A DNA stretch of 62,866 nt from Canicola haemoglobinophilus. Its GTDB lineage: Bacteria > Pseudomonadota > Gammaproteobacteria > Enterobacterales > Pasteurellaceae. The translations under genes and the position numbers were made by a program. Shown here in pieces: positions 43,836-52,937 of the stretch (positions are counted from its first letter, which is position 1; every line of letters starts with the position of its first letter). The notes below the pieces were generated by a model, which saw only the letters and a list, made by a program, of their open reading frames with translations, had not been told where the DNA came from and made no database searches. The DNA is taken from assembly GCF_002015075.1 (NCBI RefSeq), contig NZ_MUXZ01000010.1:1-62866 (forward strand). The letters are read 5' to 3'.

Positions 43836-44540
43836 CTAATAAATAAAAGTGGAATTTGTTGGGATAACGTCCTGTTGCATATTTTCTTTAAAACGTAAGA
43901 TATTGCTTTCGCCTAAAGTGGTAGCTTGCTCGCCTTCAATATGCAATGCAGTTCCTTCTGGCAAGGCATAAACATGCGCTTGCGGATTTACAATCAAAAA
44001 CTCAGCTAAACGCTCTTCTCGGCTTTCGCCATTATGGCCTTGCATTTTACCAGAGATAAAGTGCGGGTTAATTTGATGAGGAAATAAATTGAGTGCATTG
44101 AAAGAAGGCGGATAAGTAATAGGCATATCGTTAGTTGTCATAATAGAAGCACCAGCTACGTTTGCACCAGCGCTCCAGCCAAAGTAAGCTGTACCAGCAT
44201 TCACTTTTTCACGAATAATTTCTAATACATCGTTTTCATACATGGCTTTCAACAAACAAAATGTATTACCGCCACCGATAGCAATAACATCCGCTTGTTC
44301 AATAATTTTAGAATGTTGTTTATCACGATGTACGGAAATAATTTCCATATTAAGACAGGATAATGCCTTTTGTACTTTTGCTTCATATTGATCATAGGTT
44401 TGTCTTACACCAGCATAAGGTAAAAAGGCAATTTTCTTCCCTTCATATGCTTGTAAGAACGCTTTTAGCCAGCCTTGGCAATGAACAAGATAATCAGTAT
44501 CTTTGTACTTTGATCCACTGAGCAATAACATGTTTTTCAT
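43836..44540 (-). CDS. pepE: Alpha-aspartyl dipeptidase PepE
   Basis: PepE hydrolyses dipeptides with N-terminal aspartate (S51 family). The 234-residue protein has the nucleophile Ser in YFGWSAGANVAG, the GGGNTFCLLK block and NPHFISGKMQGHNGESREER. Start at the ATG complementary to 44538-44540, with GGAGATTTGT upstream. Together with dcuC and the M20 hydrolase it could supply aspartate for fumarate respiration. First gene of the group. Confidence 0.92.
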   Translation of the reverse strand: MKNMLLLSGSKYKDTDYLVHCQGWLKAFLQAYEGKKIAFLPYAGVRQTYDQYEAKVQKALSCLNMEIISVHRDKQHSKIIEQADVIAIGGGNTFCLLKAMYENDVLEIIREKVNAGTAYFGWSAGANVAGASIMTTNDMPITYPPSFNALNLFPHQINPHFISGKMQGHNGESREERLAEFLIVNPQAHVYALPEGTALHIEGEQATTLGESNILRFKENMQQDVIPTNSTFIY

Positions 44541-44627
44541 ACAAATCTCCATTTGTGATAAATAAATAATCTGCCGGGCATTTTATGTGAAATAACCTCG
44601 ACAGATAAAATAAAATATAAAAGAATG

Positions 44628-44641
44628 ATGATGTGGATCAA
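44628..44641 (-). promoter_or_regulatory. FNR-like box upstream of pepE-dcuC
   Basis: On the minus strand TTGAT-CCAC-ATCAT matches the FNR consensus TTGAT-N4-ATCAA with one mismatch, about 90 bp before the pepE ATG. A TTATCT -10-like box lies about 20 bp downstream, so activation from near -41 is possible. Confidence 0.55.
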
Positions 44642-44702
44642 AAGTTATTTACTAAAAAATAGCCTAAAACTGACCGCACTTGAAAAGAAAAAATCCTTAG
44701 TA

Positions 44703-45551
44703 TTAACAATGACTTTCGTAAGCTGCCAAGGTATTAAACATCAACATAGCCACCGTCATTGGACCAACGCCGCCAGGAACAGGCGTAATAAAACCAGCTT
44801 TTTCGCTTGCTTTATCATATTGCACATCGCCGATTAATTTGCCATCTACTCGGTTAATGCCAACATCAATCACAATTGCGCCTTCTTTAATCCATTCACC
44901 AGGGATCATTTGTGGTTTCCCTACAGCAACCACCAGAATATCAGCTTGGCGAACATGACTTTCCAAATCTTTGGTAAAGCGATGAGTAACAGTTACTGTA
45001 CAACCAGCCAACAACAACTCCAATGCCATTGGACGCCCAACAATATTTGAAGCTCCCACAATTACTGCATGTTGCCCATATAAATCAACGCCTGTAGCTT
45101 CGAGCAATTTCATCACGCCAAAAGGTGTGCAAGCACGTAACGTTGGAATTCGTTGACACAAGCGTCCAACATTATATGGGTGAAAACCATCTACATCTTT
45201 TGTTGGCGAAATACGTTCAATAACTTTTGTTGTATTAATTTGTTCCGGTAAAGGCAGCTGAACCAAAATGCCATCAATTTGCGGATCTTGATTAAGTTGA
45301 TCAATTAAGGTTAATAATTCTTGCTCACTAGTTTCTGTGGGTAAATCATAAGATTTTGAATAAATCCCAAGTTCCTCACAACTTCTATGTTTACTACCGA
45401 CATAAACTTGAGATGCAGGATCTGCGCCTACTAAAATAACCGCTAATCCAGGTGCTCTTTTACCTTGTTGAACATAATGTTGAATTTTTTCAGCTACATT
45501 AGATTTAATTTGTTTAGATAATTCAGTACCTGAAATAATTTGTGCAGACAT
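44703..45551 (-). CDS. folD: Methylene-THF dehydrogenase / cyclohydrolase FolD
   Basis: FolD interconverts 5,10-methylene-, methenyl- and 10-formyl-tetrahydrofolate. The 282-residue protein shows VGADPASQVYVGSKHRSCEE with the catalytic Lys region, DGILVQLPLP and the NADP site VGASNIVGRPMALELL, and ends with PVPGGVGPMTVAMLM. Start at the ATG complementary to 45549-45551 (MSAQIISGTELSK), the family length; the frame is open 15 codons further. It is a single gene. Confidence 0.96.
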   Translation of the reverse strand: MSAQIISGTELSKQIKSNVAEKIQHYVQQGKRAPGLAVILVGADPASQVYVGSKHRSCEELGIYSKSYDLPTETSEQELLTLIDQLNQDPQIDGILVQLPLPEQINTTKVIERISPTKDVDGFHPYNVGRLCQRIPTLRACTPFGVMKLLEATGVDLYGQHAVIVGASNIVGRPMALELLLAGCTVTVTHRFTKDLESHVRQADILVVAVGKPQMIPGEWIKEGAIVIDVGINRVDGKLIGDVQYDKASEKAGFITPVPGGVGPMTVAMLMFNTLAAYESHC

Positions 45552-45704
45552 TAATTCTTTCCTTATATTGATGCTCAACTGATCTGTAATAATCACCTGA
45601 GTTATTGAACACGAAAACGTTTGCTATTTTGTCAAAAAAATACAAGAAATGTAAGTCGATTTGAGATAAATTTAATCAATCGAATAAAAAATATAAAAAA
45701 GTAA

Positions 45705-45732
45705 TTGACTGTTTATAAAAGAAAACTATAAT
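45705..45732 (+). promoter_or_regulatory. Promoter of the tRNA-Pro/tRNA-Arg pair
   Basis: TTGACT at 45705-45710 and TATAAT at 45727-45732 with 16-bp spacing lie 10 bp before tRNA-Pro. Confidence 0.8.
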
Positions 45733-45742
45733 GCAACCCCAT

Positions 45743-45819
45743 CGGCGAGTAGCGCAGCTTGGTAGCGCAACTGGTTTGGGACCAGTGGGTCGTAGGTTCA
45801 AATCCTATCTCGCCGACCA
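45743..45819 (+). tRNA. tRNA-Pro(TGG)
   Basis: A 77-nt tRNA: acceptor CGGCGAG/CTCGCCG, anticodon stem ACTGG/CCAGT with loop TTTGGGA giving anticodon TGG, T-loop GTTCAAATC, encoded CCA. The C1-G72 start is typical of bacterial tRNA-Pro. Confidence 0.96.
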
Positions 45820-45850
45820 TTCTATTTAAATCTTTGTATCCATTTGAAAT

Positions 45851-45927
45851 GCGCCCTTAGCTCAGCTGGATAGAGCAACGGCCTTCTAAGCCGTAGGTCA
45901 TTGGTTCGAATCCAATAGGGCGTGCCA
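45851..45927 (+). tRNA. tRNA-Arg(TCT)
   Basis: A 77-nt tRNA: acceptor GCGCCCT/AGGGCGT, anticodon stem ACGGC/GCCGT with loop CTTCTAA giving anticodon TCT, T-arm with GGTTCGAATCC, encoded CCA. It lies 31 bp after tRNA-Pro in the same transcript. Confidence 0.96.
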
Positions 45928-46041
45928 ACATAAAACTTATCTGATAAATAACTATATATAACCCATTGTGATCTAATATGATAATTGCTTATTTTGTAAT
46001 TTAGGTTGTCATCTACACAAAGATCAATATTGGAGTTTTTT

Positions 46042-46419
46042 ATGCGACACGATGAATTAAAGTCTGAAAATTTTACATCTTTCTGGATTAATCATTTTGT
46101 ACAAATTAGCGCTCTATTTACTGTCATTACTTTATTTATCATTTCACTAAATATGAGCTGGGAAAACTTATCTATAAGTTATTTTCTAAGTTCTTCGCTT
46201 GTTTCTCTTATTTTGCTCTCAATTCTTGTTGGGATATGTTGTGTATTATTCACTTTTGCATTAAACCCTTTAATGTTACTTTTTGATACTGTTTTAATGG
46301 TTATTCAAAAGAAATCTGGGCGTTATCACGCTAGTGAACAGCTTGATTATCAATTTAGTCTTGAATGGGGTTTGGGTGCGGCTATTCTTATTGCACTTAT
46401 TTACTATTTCTGTTTCTAG
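46042..46419 (+). CDS. Hypothetical inner-membrane protein
   Basis: A 125-residue protein with about three hydrophobic spans (near 18-36, 50-80 and 105-125) and charged termini. Not recognised. Start at the ATG at 46042, with GGAG seven bases upstream; an earlier in-frame codon gives 12 more residues of no note. It lies downstream of the tRNA pair, next to phage debris, so it may be accessory. Confidence 0.65.
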   Translation: MRHDELKSENFTSFWINHFVQISALFTVITLFIISLNMSWENLSISYFLSSSLVSLILLSILVGICCVLFTFALNPLMLLFDTVLMVIQKKSGRYHASEQLDYQFSLEWGLGAAILIALIYYFCF

Positions 46420-46437
46420 CCATCATCAACGCTTTAA

Positions 46438-46695
46438 TCACAAATCCCTATCTTGTTCTATAAAGCCCAGTAGTTCATGCTGGGCGTATTGCACTTTATG
46501 TTCTTTATTCCGTTCTACTCTTGTTTTTAAGCCGTACTGATGAATATTGGCGATATAGGCGGTATTGCCACTAAAGCCGAGTTCAATGCCTTCTTTTTGG
46601 TAACGGAGTTTCATGTGTTTGGCTTGGCTAATTTTTTTGAACATGCTCTGTGCTTTAATTCTTCCTTTTTTGGACCACACTTTTCCAAAAGTCAT
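46438..46695 (-). pseudogene. Remnant of a P2 gpS-like tail completion gene
   Basis: The 85-residue frame resembles the C-terminal two thirds of phage virion morphogenesis protein (P2 gpS, about 150 residues): KKGRIKAQSMFKKISQAKHM, then LGFSGNTAYIANIHQYGLKT and VQYAQHELLGF. gpS-like proteins cap or complete the phage tail. The N-terminal third is missing, and no other tail genes surround it, so it is a decayed prophage fragment beside a tRNA-Arg gene. Confidence 0.65.
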
Positions 46696-46906
46696 TGAAA
46701 GTGCGGTGTTGGTTTGTTATGTTTTAATTATCAACTAAGGGGGTAAATATGCTTGTATTTGCAGTTTCTGTAACACCTTTAGTCGCATTGCCCTGCTTGA
46801 CGTTCGTAGATTGTTAGATGACTCTCAATTACATATAGTAAAAACAACCCCATATTGATATAGAGAATAAGAAAAGAATATATTTTTTCATCAAAAGGAG
46901 GGAATA
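46696..46906. other. Non-coding gap with possible tiny frame
   Basis: Nothing convincing is present. A 22-codon frame at 46749-46817 (MLVFAVSVTPLVALPCLTF) has AAGGGGG upstream but is probably debris. Confidence 0.3.
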
Positions 46907-47272
46907 ATGATTGATTTAATTTTTATTGTTTTGGGAATAATGTTTATTGCCGGTATAGGAATTTTAGCTCTCTCTTGCATTATTGGATTATTTGCTGGCG
47001 CCATTGTAATACTTCTTGCTGTTATAAGAAGCCTTTTAGAGTTATATCAAAGAGGGTTATTTGCTCAACATTCTATTCGTACTTTCAGACAATTTTTACA
47101 AGCAAATCCAGATATAAAACAAATCGTTGAAAATTTTATGGTGTTTTTAATGCTATCAATCGGGATAGGTTGTTATGTTATATTAGAACTATCTTGGGGT
47201 TATTCTTTGCTGTGGGCTTTCGTTGTTCCAGCAATATTATCTGCTATTTTTATGCCACAAGAAAAAGATTAA
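46907..47272 (+). CDS. Hypothetical inner-membrane protein
   Basis: A 121-residue protein with two N-terminal hydrophobic spans (about 3-42), a central amphipathic stretch (YQRGLFAQHSIRTFRQFLQA) and two C-terminal spans (about 75-112). AAGGAGGG eight bases ahead of the ATG is a strong ribosome site. Not recognised; accessory by position. Confidence 0.7.
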   Translation: MIDLIFIVLGIMFIAGIGILALSCIIGLFAGAIVILLAVIRSLLELYQRGLFAQHSIRTFRQFLQANPDIKQIVENFMVFLMLSIGIGCYVILELSWGYSLLWAFVVPAILSAIFMPQEKD

Positions 47273-47426
47273 TTTTAAAAGTGCTTTTTTCCACATTTTC
47301 AATTACTTAAATAAAAACTTATGCTATTAACTTGTATGATTTGCTATGAGCGCAGTACTAACTTACTCTGCAATTATTAGACGCCAAACTTGCCATTTCT
47401 TAAGCTAGCACTGCCACAACATGAAA

Positions 47427-48482
47427 TTACTCTTTAGAATGTTGAATATCGCTTACATCCCCTAATAACTCAGCATATTTTATGGTGTTCGGGCTCGCCT
47501 CTAGGACGATTTTCAAGACCATTGTTAAAGGAACAGAAAGTAACATCCCCACGGTTCCTAATAGCCATCCCCAAAACAAAAGTGATAAGAAGACAATTAA
47601 TGTTGAAAGTCCTAATCTTCTTCCCATCATCTTAGGCTCTAAAACATTGCCCACAACAGTATTTATCAAAATTACTGCGATACTGACCGCAAATCCAGTG
47701 ATAAAACCATTTAATAAAAAACTTTGTACAATAATAGGAATAGCCGCAATGATTGAGCCAATATTAGGAATGTAGTTCAGTAAAAAGACTAATGTTGCCC
47801 ATAAAATTGCATACTGAATATTAAGAATAGACAAAACAAAGTAAATGCTTATACCAGTGATCAAGCTAGTAATCGTTTTAACACCTAAATAGCCAATAAC
47901 ACCTTGCAAAATACGTTCAATATAATTTTTCTGCGTTACAGAACTTTCAATCACGATTAATCTCGTAAGTTTTTGTTTCATCGTTGGTGCTTCGGCAAGC
48001 ATAAAACTCACAACTAAAATCAGCACAAAAATATTCGTCACAACCCCTGAAAAACTCAATAAAAGACGGCTCACAAAATTCATTATAACGCTAGGATCAA
48101 AATCATCATTTATACTGTCCGTAGGAATGGATATAGGGAGGTTAAAACGGTGTGCAAACGCCAACAGATCATTTAACCTTTGTGATAATAAAATCTTATA
48201 TTGAGGGATAGATTGGGTAAATTCCCGAACTGTGCTGTTAATTAATCCTGCTAAGAAAGAAAATAACACTAAAATCAAAACAAAAAGCAAAGTAATAGCT
48301 AACCAATGAGGTACCTTACGTTTTGTCATAAAATTGACTACAGGTGAGCAAATAATCGCAATAAATAAAGATAACAAAAATGGCACTACAACTTCGCTCG
48401 CCAACTTAATTCCGCCTAAAATAACGACAATAGCCGCACAAGCAACTAACATGCGAATTAGCGATGAATTTTTTTCTGACAT
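47427..48482 (-). CDS. AI-2E / PerM-family membrane protein
   Basis: A 351-residue inner-membrane protein of the AI-2E transporter family (TqsA/PerM/YdiK type). It has about eight hydrophobic spans: an N-terminal pair (9-45), VPHWLAITLLFVLILVLFSF, and the family block NYIPNIGSIIAAIPII, PKMMGRRLGLSTLIVFLSLL. Its start overlaps the glnB stop by one base (TAATG). The substrate could be autoinducer, ions or another small molecule; the sequence does not tell. Confidence 0.85.
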   Translation of the reverse strand: MSEKNSSLIRMLVACAAIVVILGGIKLASEVVVPFLLSLFIAIICSPVVNFMTKRKVPHWLAITLLFVLILVLFSFLAGLINSTVREFTQSIPQYKILLSQRLNDLLAFAHRFNLPISIPTDSINDDFDPSVIMNFVSRLLLSFSGVVTNIFVLILVVSFMLAEAPTMKQKLTRLIVIESSVTQKNYIERILQGVIGYLGVKTITSLITGISIYFVLSILNIQYAILWATLVFLLNYIPNIGSIIAAIPIIVQSFLLNGFITGFAVSIAVILINTVVGNVLEPKMMGRRLGLSTLIVFLSLLFWGWLLGTVGMLLSVPLTMVLKIVLEASPNTIKYAELLGDVSDIQHSKE

Positions 48483-48820
48483 TAAAGCGCTTCCTCATTT
48501 TCTTCGCCAGTACGAATACGGATCACTCGCTCTACATCATACACAAAGATTTTACCATCGCCGATTTTACCAGTCTGTGCGGTCTCAATAATAGTTTCAA
48601 TACATTGCTCAACAATTTCATCTGGCACAATAATTTCCATTTTGACTTTAGGTAGAAAATCCACCATATATTCCGCACCTCGATAAAGTTCGGTGTGTCC
48701 TTTTTGGCGTCCAAAACCACGTACTTCGGTTACAGTCATCCCCATAATGCCAATATCAGACAAACTTTCACGCACATCATCTAATTTAAAAGGTTTAATA
48801 ATAGCTTCAATTTTTTTCAT
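48482..48820 (-). CDS. glnB: Nitrogen regulatory protein PII (GlnB)
   Basis: PII senses 2-oxoglutarate and glutamine and controls glutamine synthetase through GlnE/GlnD. The 112-residue sequence is close to E. coli GlnB. The T-loop carries the uridylylation site Tyr51 (GHTELYRGAEYMVDFLPK), and the block TAQTGKIGDGKIFV is intact. Start at the ATG complementary to 48818-48820; 17 more upstream codons are open but not family sequence. It is coupled to the downstream membrane protein gene. Confidence 0.97.
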   Translation of the reverse strand: MKKIEAIIKPFKLDDVRESLSDIGIMGMTVTEVRGFGRQKGHTELYRGAEYMVDFLPKVKMEIIVPDEIVEQCIETIIETAQTGKIGDGKIFVYDVERVIRIRTGEENEEAL

Positions 48821-48879
48821 TTTGATTTCCTTAAAACAAAGTAAAAAAGCACCGCACTTTTGTTTATTCAATAATTCAA

Positions 48880-49476
48880 CTATGAAGTGCGTCTAGCAGA
48901 TTTCGGTCTAAAACTTTCAATGACACTCGGATTTGTATCAATATAAATTCCATCAATCAATTGCAAGCAATAAGGAACTGCACTGAAAATCCCTTTTACC
49001 AAAACCTGACCATTTTCATCTTTAACGCCTTCTAAGGTTTCTTTAATTGCCTTAGGCTGCCCTGGTAAATTCAAAATAAGGCTATTTTTGCGAATAACGC
49101 CTACTTGACGAGATAAAATGGCGGTAGGTACAAAATGTAAACTCACTTGACGCATTTGCTCGCCAAAACCGGGCATTTCACGATCTGCAATCGCCAAGGT
49201 TGCATCAGGGGTTACATCTCGTTTAGCTGGCCCCGTTCCACCTGTGGTTAACACCAAATGGCAATGACAATCATCCACTAATTCAATCAAAGTTCGTTCA
49301 ATTTGTGATTGTTCATCTGGAATTAAGCGAGTTTCTAATTCAAATTCATCAACCAAGGCATTTTCCAACCATTTTTGTAACTCAGGAATGCCTTGATCCT
49401 GATAAATACCTTGTGATGCACGATCTGAAACAGAAACTAAGCCAATTTTTAATTTTTTATCGAAAAGAGCGGTCAT
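48880..49476 (-). CDS. mog: Molybdopterin adenylyltransferase Mog
   Basis: Mog adenylates molybdopterin before molybdenum insertion. The 198-residue protein has the N-terminal KIGLVSVSDRASQGIYQDQG and the nucleotide block LVLTTGGTGPAKRDVTPDAT, with GFGEQMR and NLPGQPKAI further on. Length agrees with E. coli Mog (195). It lies between an SLC13 transporter and glnB on one strand with short gaps. Confidence 0.94.
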   Translation of the reverse strand: MTALFDKKLKIGLVSVSDRASQGIYQDQGIPELQKWLENALVDEFELETRLIPDEQSQIERTLIELVDDCHCHLVLTTGGTGPAKRDVTPDATLAIADREMPGFGEQMRQVSLHFVPTAILSRQVGVIRKNSLILNLPGQPKAIKETLEGVKDENGQVLVKGIFSAVPYCLQLIDGIYIDTNPSVIESFRPKSARRTS

Positions 49477-49500
49477 AATATTCCTTATTTTTGTTTAACA

Positions 49501-51363
49501 CTAAAATGGAAAGAGCCAAGGCACAGCAAAGACTGTTGCCAACATCACTAAAATAGTGAAAGGAACACCAATTTTAACAAAGTCAGCAAAACGGTATCCG
49601 CCAGGGCCTAGCACCATGGTATTAACAGGGCTAGAAATCGGGGTCATAAAAGCAGCCGAGGAGGCTATAGCCACTGTCATAGCAAAAGGCACTGGAGAGA
49701 GCTGGAGATGCTGTGCCATACTAATAGCAATAGGTGCCATTAGAATAGCGGTTGCCGTATTAGAAATAAATAATCCTACCACCGCACATAGCATAAATAA
49801 GCTAATTAGCATCCAATGTTTACCCATTTTGCCTACTGTTTGGATCATAAAATCTACGATTAAATCGACACCGCCCGTTTTTTGTAAAGCAATAGAAAAA
49901 GGCATCATGCCAATAATCAAAATTAGACTTGACCAATGAATTGAAGCATAAGCACTTTTGGCATCAACACAACGGAATTTTCCTAATAATAAACAGGCAA
50001 TTAGGGCGGCTATCACATTAGGCACAATGCCCGAAACCATCAAACCCACCATTAGAGCAATGGAAAAAATAGCATGCCAAGACTGACTGCGGGCAGGAAC
50101 GGCTTTTTCCACTTCAGTAGGATAATTTAAAATAAAAAAGGACTTGGTTTTATCTCTGAGTTGTTGAATCAATTTCCAATCGCCTACAACCAGTAATAAA
50201 TCCCCCAGCTTTAAAGTTTCTTCGGCTAAATTTCCTTGTAATAGTTCTTCACCTCGCTTGATGCCGATAATATTTAAGCCATAATGAGATCTAAAACGCA
50301 ATTCCACCGCACTTTTACCGATTGCCGAAGCATCTGGAATAGGGGTAATTTCTGCCATACCAATAGATTTTGTTTGCTCATTAAAGTTGGCATTTCTAAT
50401 TTCTGCAGGACCTAGATTATGTTGTTGGCAAAACTCTGCTAAATCCAATTCAGGATTGGAAATATCAATCATCAAAATATCTTTTTGTCGAATTTCGAGT
50501 TTACCCAAAGATGCAGCCATAAAAACAGGGCGAAATCTTTTCCAACGTTCAATCGCAAGAATGTTTAAACCAGCATCAGAACGTAAATGTAAATCTTCAA
50601 CATTTTTGCCAATAAAATCCGAATCCGCTAGCACCACAAAACGCTTAATGCGTTCATGTAAATGATAGCTGTCTATCAAATCTTGAATAGAATGGCGGTT
50701 AACAATTTCGTCCTCATTTTTGACCGCACTTGATAACCAACGGCGAGCGATCAACATATAAACAATGCCTAAGCCTAAAATCATCAAGCCTATGGGAGTG
50801 AAGGAAAAGAAGCTAAATCGCCCCGCACCAGTACGTACTAATTCAGCATTCACCACAAGGTTTGGTGCTGTTGCGATCAACGTCATCATGCCACTAATTA
50901 AGCCGGCAATACTTAAGGGCATCATTAGTGCTTTGGGCGATATTTGCATTTGCTGACAAATCGCCAACACAACAGGAATAAAAATAGCCACTACGCCGGT
51001 AGAACTCATAAAAGCGCCTAAGCCAGCCACGGCTAACATGAGTAAAATCATCACTTTGGTTTCACTATTGTTAGCCACTTTCATTAACCATTCGCTTACT
51101 TGATAGGCAACGCCGGTGCGAACCAATCCCTCGCCAACAATGAAAAGCAAGGCAATTAAAATAATATTGGGATCGCTAAATCCAGCAAAAATTTCTTGCG
51201 TAGTGAGAATACCACTCAAACTAAAAGCCAACATCACGAGCAGGGCTATGATGTCCATCCGCAATTTATTTTGGATAAACAAAATAATTGCACTCACAAG
51301 CAGTGCTAATGTCCATAGCAATGGAGATTGCCAAGATAAAGTGATTAGATCATTCATACTCAT
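49501..51363 (-). CDS. SLC13/DASS-family transporter with TrkA-C domains
   Basis: A 620-residue inner-membrane carrier. N-terminal and C-terminal membrane halves (about 10-205 and 425-620) flank two TrkA-C/RCK-C domains (about 235-310 and 325-400, with GKNVEDLHLRSDAGLNIL and RSHYGLNIIGIKRGEELLQG). Carrier motifs are SSTGVVAIFIPVVLA and SNTATAILMAPIAI. Such proteins move sulfate or dicarboxylates with sodium or protons. The substrate is not defined by the sequence. Confidence 0.85.
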   Translation of the reverse strand: MSMNDLITLSWQSPLLWTLALLVSAIILFIQNKLRMDIIALLVMLAFSLSGILTTQEIFAGFSDPNIILIALLFIVGEGLVRTGVAYQVSEWLMKVANNSETKVMILLMLAVAGLGAFMSSTGVVAIFIPVVLAICQQMQISPKALMMPLSIAGLISGMMTLIATAPNLVVNAELVRTGAGRFSFFSFTPIGLMILGLGIVYMLIARRWLSSAVKNEDEIVNRHSIQDLIDSYHLHERIKRFVVLADSDFIGKNVEDLHLRSDAGLNILAIERWKRFRPVFMAASLGKLEIRQKDILMIDISNPELDLAEFCQQHNLGPAEIRNANFNEQTKSIGMAEITPIPDASAIGKSAVELRFRSHYGLNIIGIKRGEELLQGNLAEETLKLGDLLLVVGDWKLIQQLRDKTKSFFILNYPTEVEKAVPARSQSWHAIFSIALMVGLMVSGIVPNVIAALIACLLLGKFRCVDAKSAYASIHWSSLILIIGMMPFSIALQKTGGVDLIVDFMIQTVGKMGKHWMLISLFMLCAVVGLFISNTATAILMAPIAISMAQHLQLSPVPFAMTVAIASSAAFMTPISSPVNTMVLGPGGYRFADFVKIGVPFTILVMLATVFAVPWLFPF

Positions 51364-51375
51364 TATTCAATAAAG

Positions 51376-52305
51376 TTAAACCCAATAATAGCGAACTAGA
51401 TGAAAGAAAATCGGCGCAGCAAAACAAAGGCTATCCATACGATCTAACATTCCGCCATGACCACTGATCATATTTCCCCAATCTTTTACCCCCATACTGC
51501 GTTTAATCGCCGACATCACTAATCCACCTAAAAAGCCCATGAGACAAATAACCAAGCTAATTAAAATAGCTTGCACAGGACTAAATGGCGTAAGCCAAAA
51601 TAATAATCCACCGAGGACACTTGCACTAAATACGCCACCAACAAATCCTTCTACGGTTTTTGATGGAGATAAACTAGGGGCTATTTTATGTTTGCCGAGC
51701 AGTTTACCCCAAACATATTGCAACACATCGCTTGCCTGTACAATTAAGATAAGGAAAATCATTAAGAGTAAATTTTTTCCTTCAAAGCCCGCAATATCTA
51801 AGGTAAGTACAGCCGGAATATGTGAAATACAGAACACCGAAATCATAATTGCCCATTGCACTTTAGTGGAGCGATCTAAAAATTTTGCCGTATCGCCTAA
51901 AAGTGCGGATAGAATTGGTAAAAATAAAAAAGCATATACTGGAATGAAAATACTGAACATACTAAACCAATCTATAGCAATAAAATAATATTGAATTGGT
52001 AGGATCAGATAAAAACAGGCTGCTAATGCTAGATGATCTCCTCGGCGGATATAAATTAACGATAAAAATTCACGCAATGCCATAAAAGAGATCACAAAAA
52101 ATAAAGCTAATATGCCATAAAAGCCTATAAATGCCGCAGCGAAAATGATTAAAATCATCACCCACCAAGCATTAATACGAGCATTCAGATTATCAATAAC
52201 ACTATGTGGCGTGCTAAAACCTACTTTCCATTTCAGCCCATAACCAATACTTGAAGCGATAACTAAGGTAAATATAAGTCCCCAAAAGAGTTGCCAAATT
52301 TCCAT
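51376..52305 (-). CDS. Phosphatidate cytidylyltransferase-like protein (YnbB type)
   Basis: CdsA-family enzymes make CDP-diacylglycerol from phosphatidate and CTP. This 309-residue membrane protein has about eight hydrophobic spans and the signature SAIKRSMGVKDWGNMISGHG followed by GMLDRMD, in which the usual Pro before GHGG is Ser. It resembles E. coli YnbB rather than CdsA. It is the last gene of a three-gene module with an acyltransferase and a CDP-alcohol phosphatidyltransferase. The essential CdsA is presumably elsewhere. Confidence 0.85.
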   Translation of the reverse strand: MEIWQLFWGLIFTLVIASSIGYGLKWKVGFSTPHSVIDNLNARINAWWVMILIIFAAAFIGFYGILALFFVISFMALREFLSLIYIRRGDHLALAACFYLILPIQYYFIAIDWFSMFSIFIPVYAFLFLPILSALLGDTAKFLDRSTKVQWAIMISVFCISHIPAVLTLDIAGFEGKNLLLMIFLILIVQASDVLQYVWGKLLGKHKIAPSLSPSKTVEGFVGGVFSASVLGGLLFWLTPFSPVQAILISLVICLMGFLGGLVMSAIKRSMGVKDWGNMISGHGGMLDRMDSLCFAAPIFFHLVRYYWV

Positions 52306-52306
52306 A

Positions 52307-52936
52307 TTACGCCTCCTGAGATTTTGGATTTAATGCTAATAAGGCTTGCTCTGCACGCGCTAAAAATGCCGCTTTATCTTCATCAGCTTGATAGATCAAA
52401 GTATCGCCAATATAAAGCTCACATAACAGAGGAATTGGTAGGATAAAGCCTTTTGGCAGAACATTGTGCATATTGGTAATCCAAATTGGCACTAATTCTA
52501 GCTGAGGATTTTGCTGAGCCAAATAAAATAAACCGCTCTTAAACGGCTGTAATGGCAAATCATCATTGGTTTTGCGAGTTCCTTCTGGAAAAATAATCAA
52601 TGAACTCTGTTTTAAGGCTTCGCTAAGTTGCTCAGTGACTTTTTGTGGATTATCGCCTCCTCGCTCAATTAACAGCATATTGAACACTTTATGAGCTAAG
52701 AAACGGCGAATTTTACCTTTATTCCAATAATCTGCACCAGCAACGGGACGCGTATTTTTACGCACTTCATAAGGCAAAGAAACCCATAATAAAATAAAAT
52801 CTCCATGGCTATTATGATTGGCATAATATAAACGGTGTTGATTGGCTTGCTGTTGTTCAATTCTTTTTTGCGGGCGAACTCCGGTAATAAAAGAAGTAAA
52901 ACGACATAATAAAAAGTCGATTAATTTAGCCAGCAT
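52307..52936 (-). CDS. PlsC-like 1-acylglycerol-3-phosphate acyltransferase
   Basis: A 209-residue glycerolipid acyltransferase. The HX4D catalytic motif is in YANHNSHGDFILLW and the phosphate-binding block is IIFPEGTRKT. Start at the ATG complementary to 52934-52936 with AGAGGAAG upstream; the open frame continues 43 codons into the preceding gene, but without family sequence. It lies between a CDP-alcohol phosphatidyltransferase and a CdsA-like gene with gaps of 1 bp, so all three are one operon. Confidence 0.88.
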   Translation of the reverse strand: MLAKLIDFLLCRFTSFITGVRPQKRIEQQQANQHRLYYANHNSHGDFILLWVSLPYEVRKNTRPVAGADYWNKGKIRRFLAHKVFNMLLIERGGDNPQKVTEQLSEALKQSSLIIFPEGTRKTNDDLPLQPFKSGLFYLAQQNPQLELVPIWITNMHNVLPKGFILPIPLLCELYIGDTLIYQADEDKAAFLARAEQALLALNPKSQEA

Positions 52937-52937
52937 A

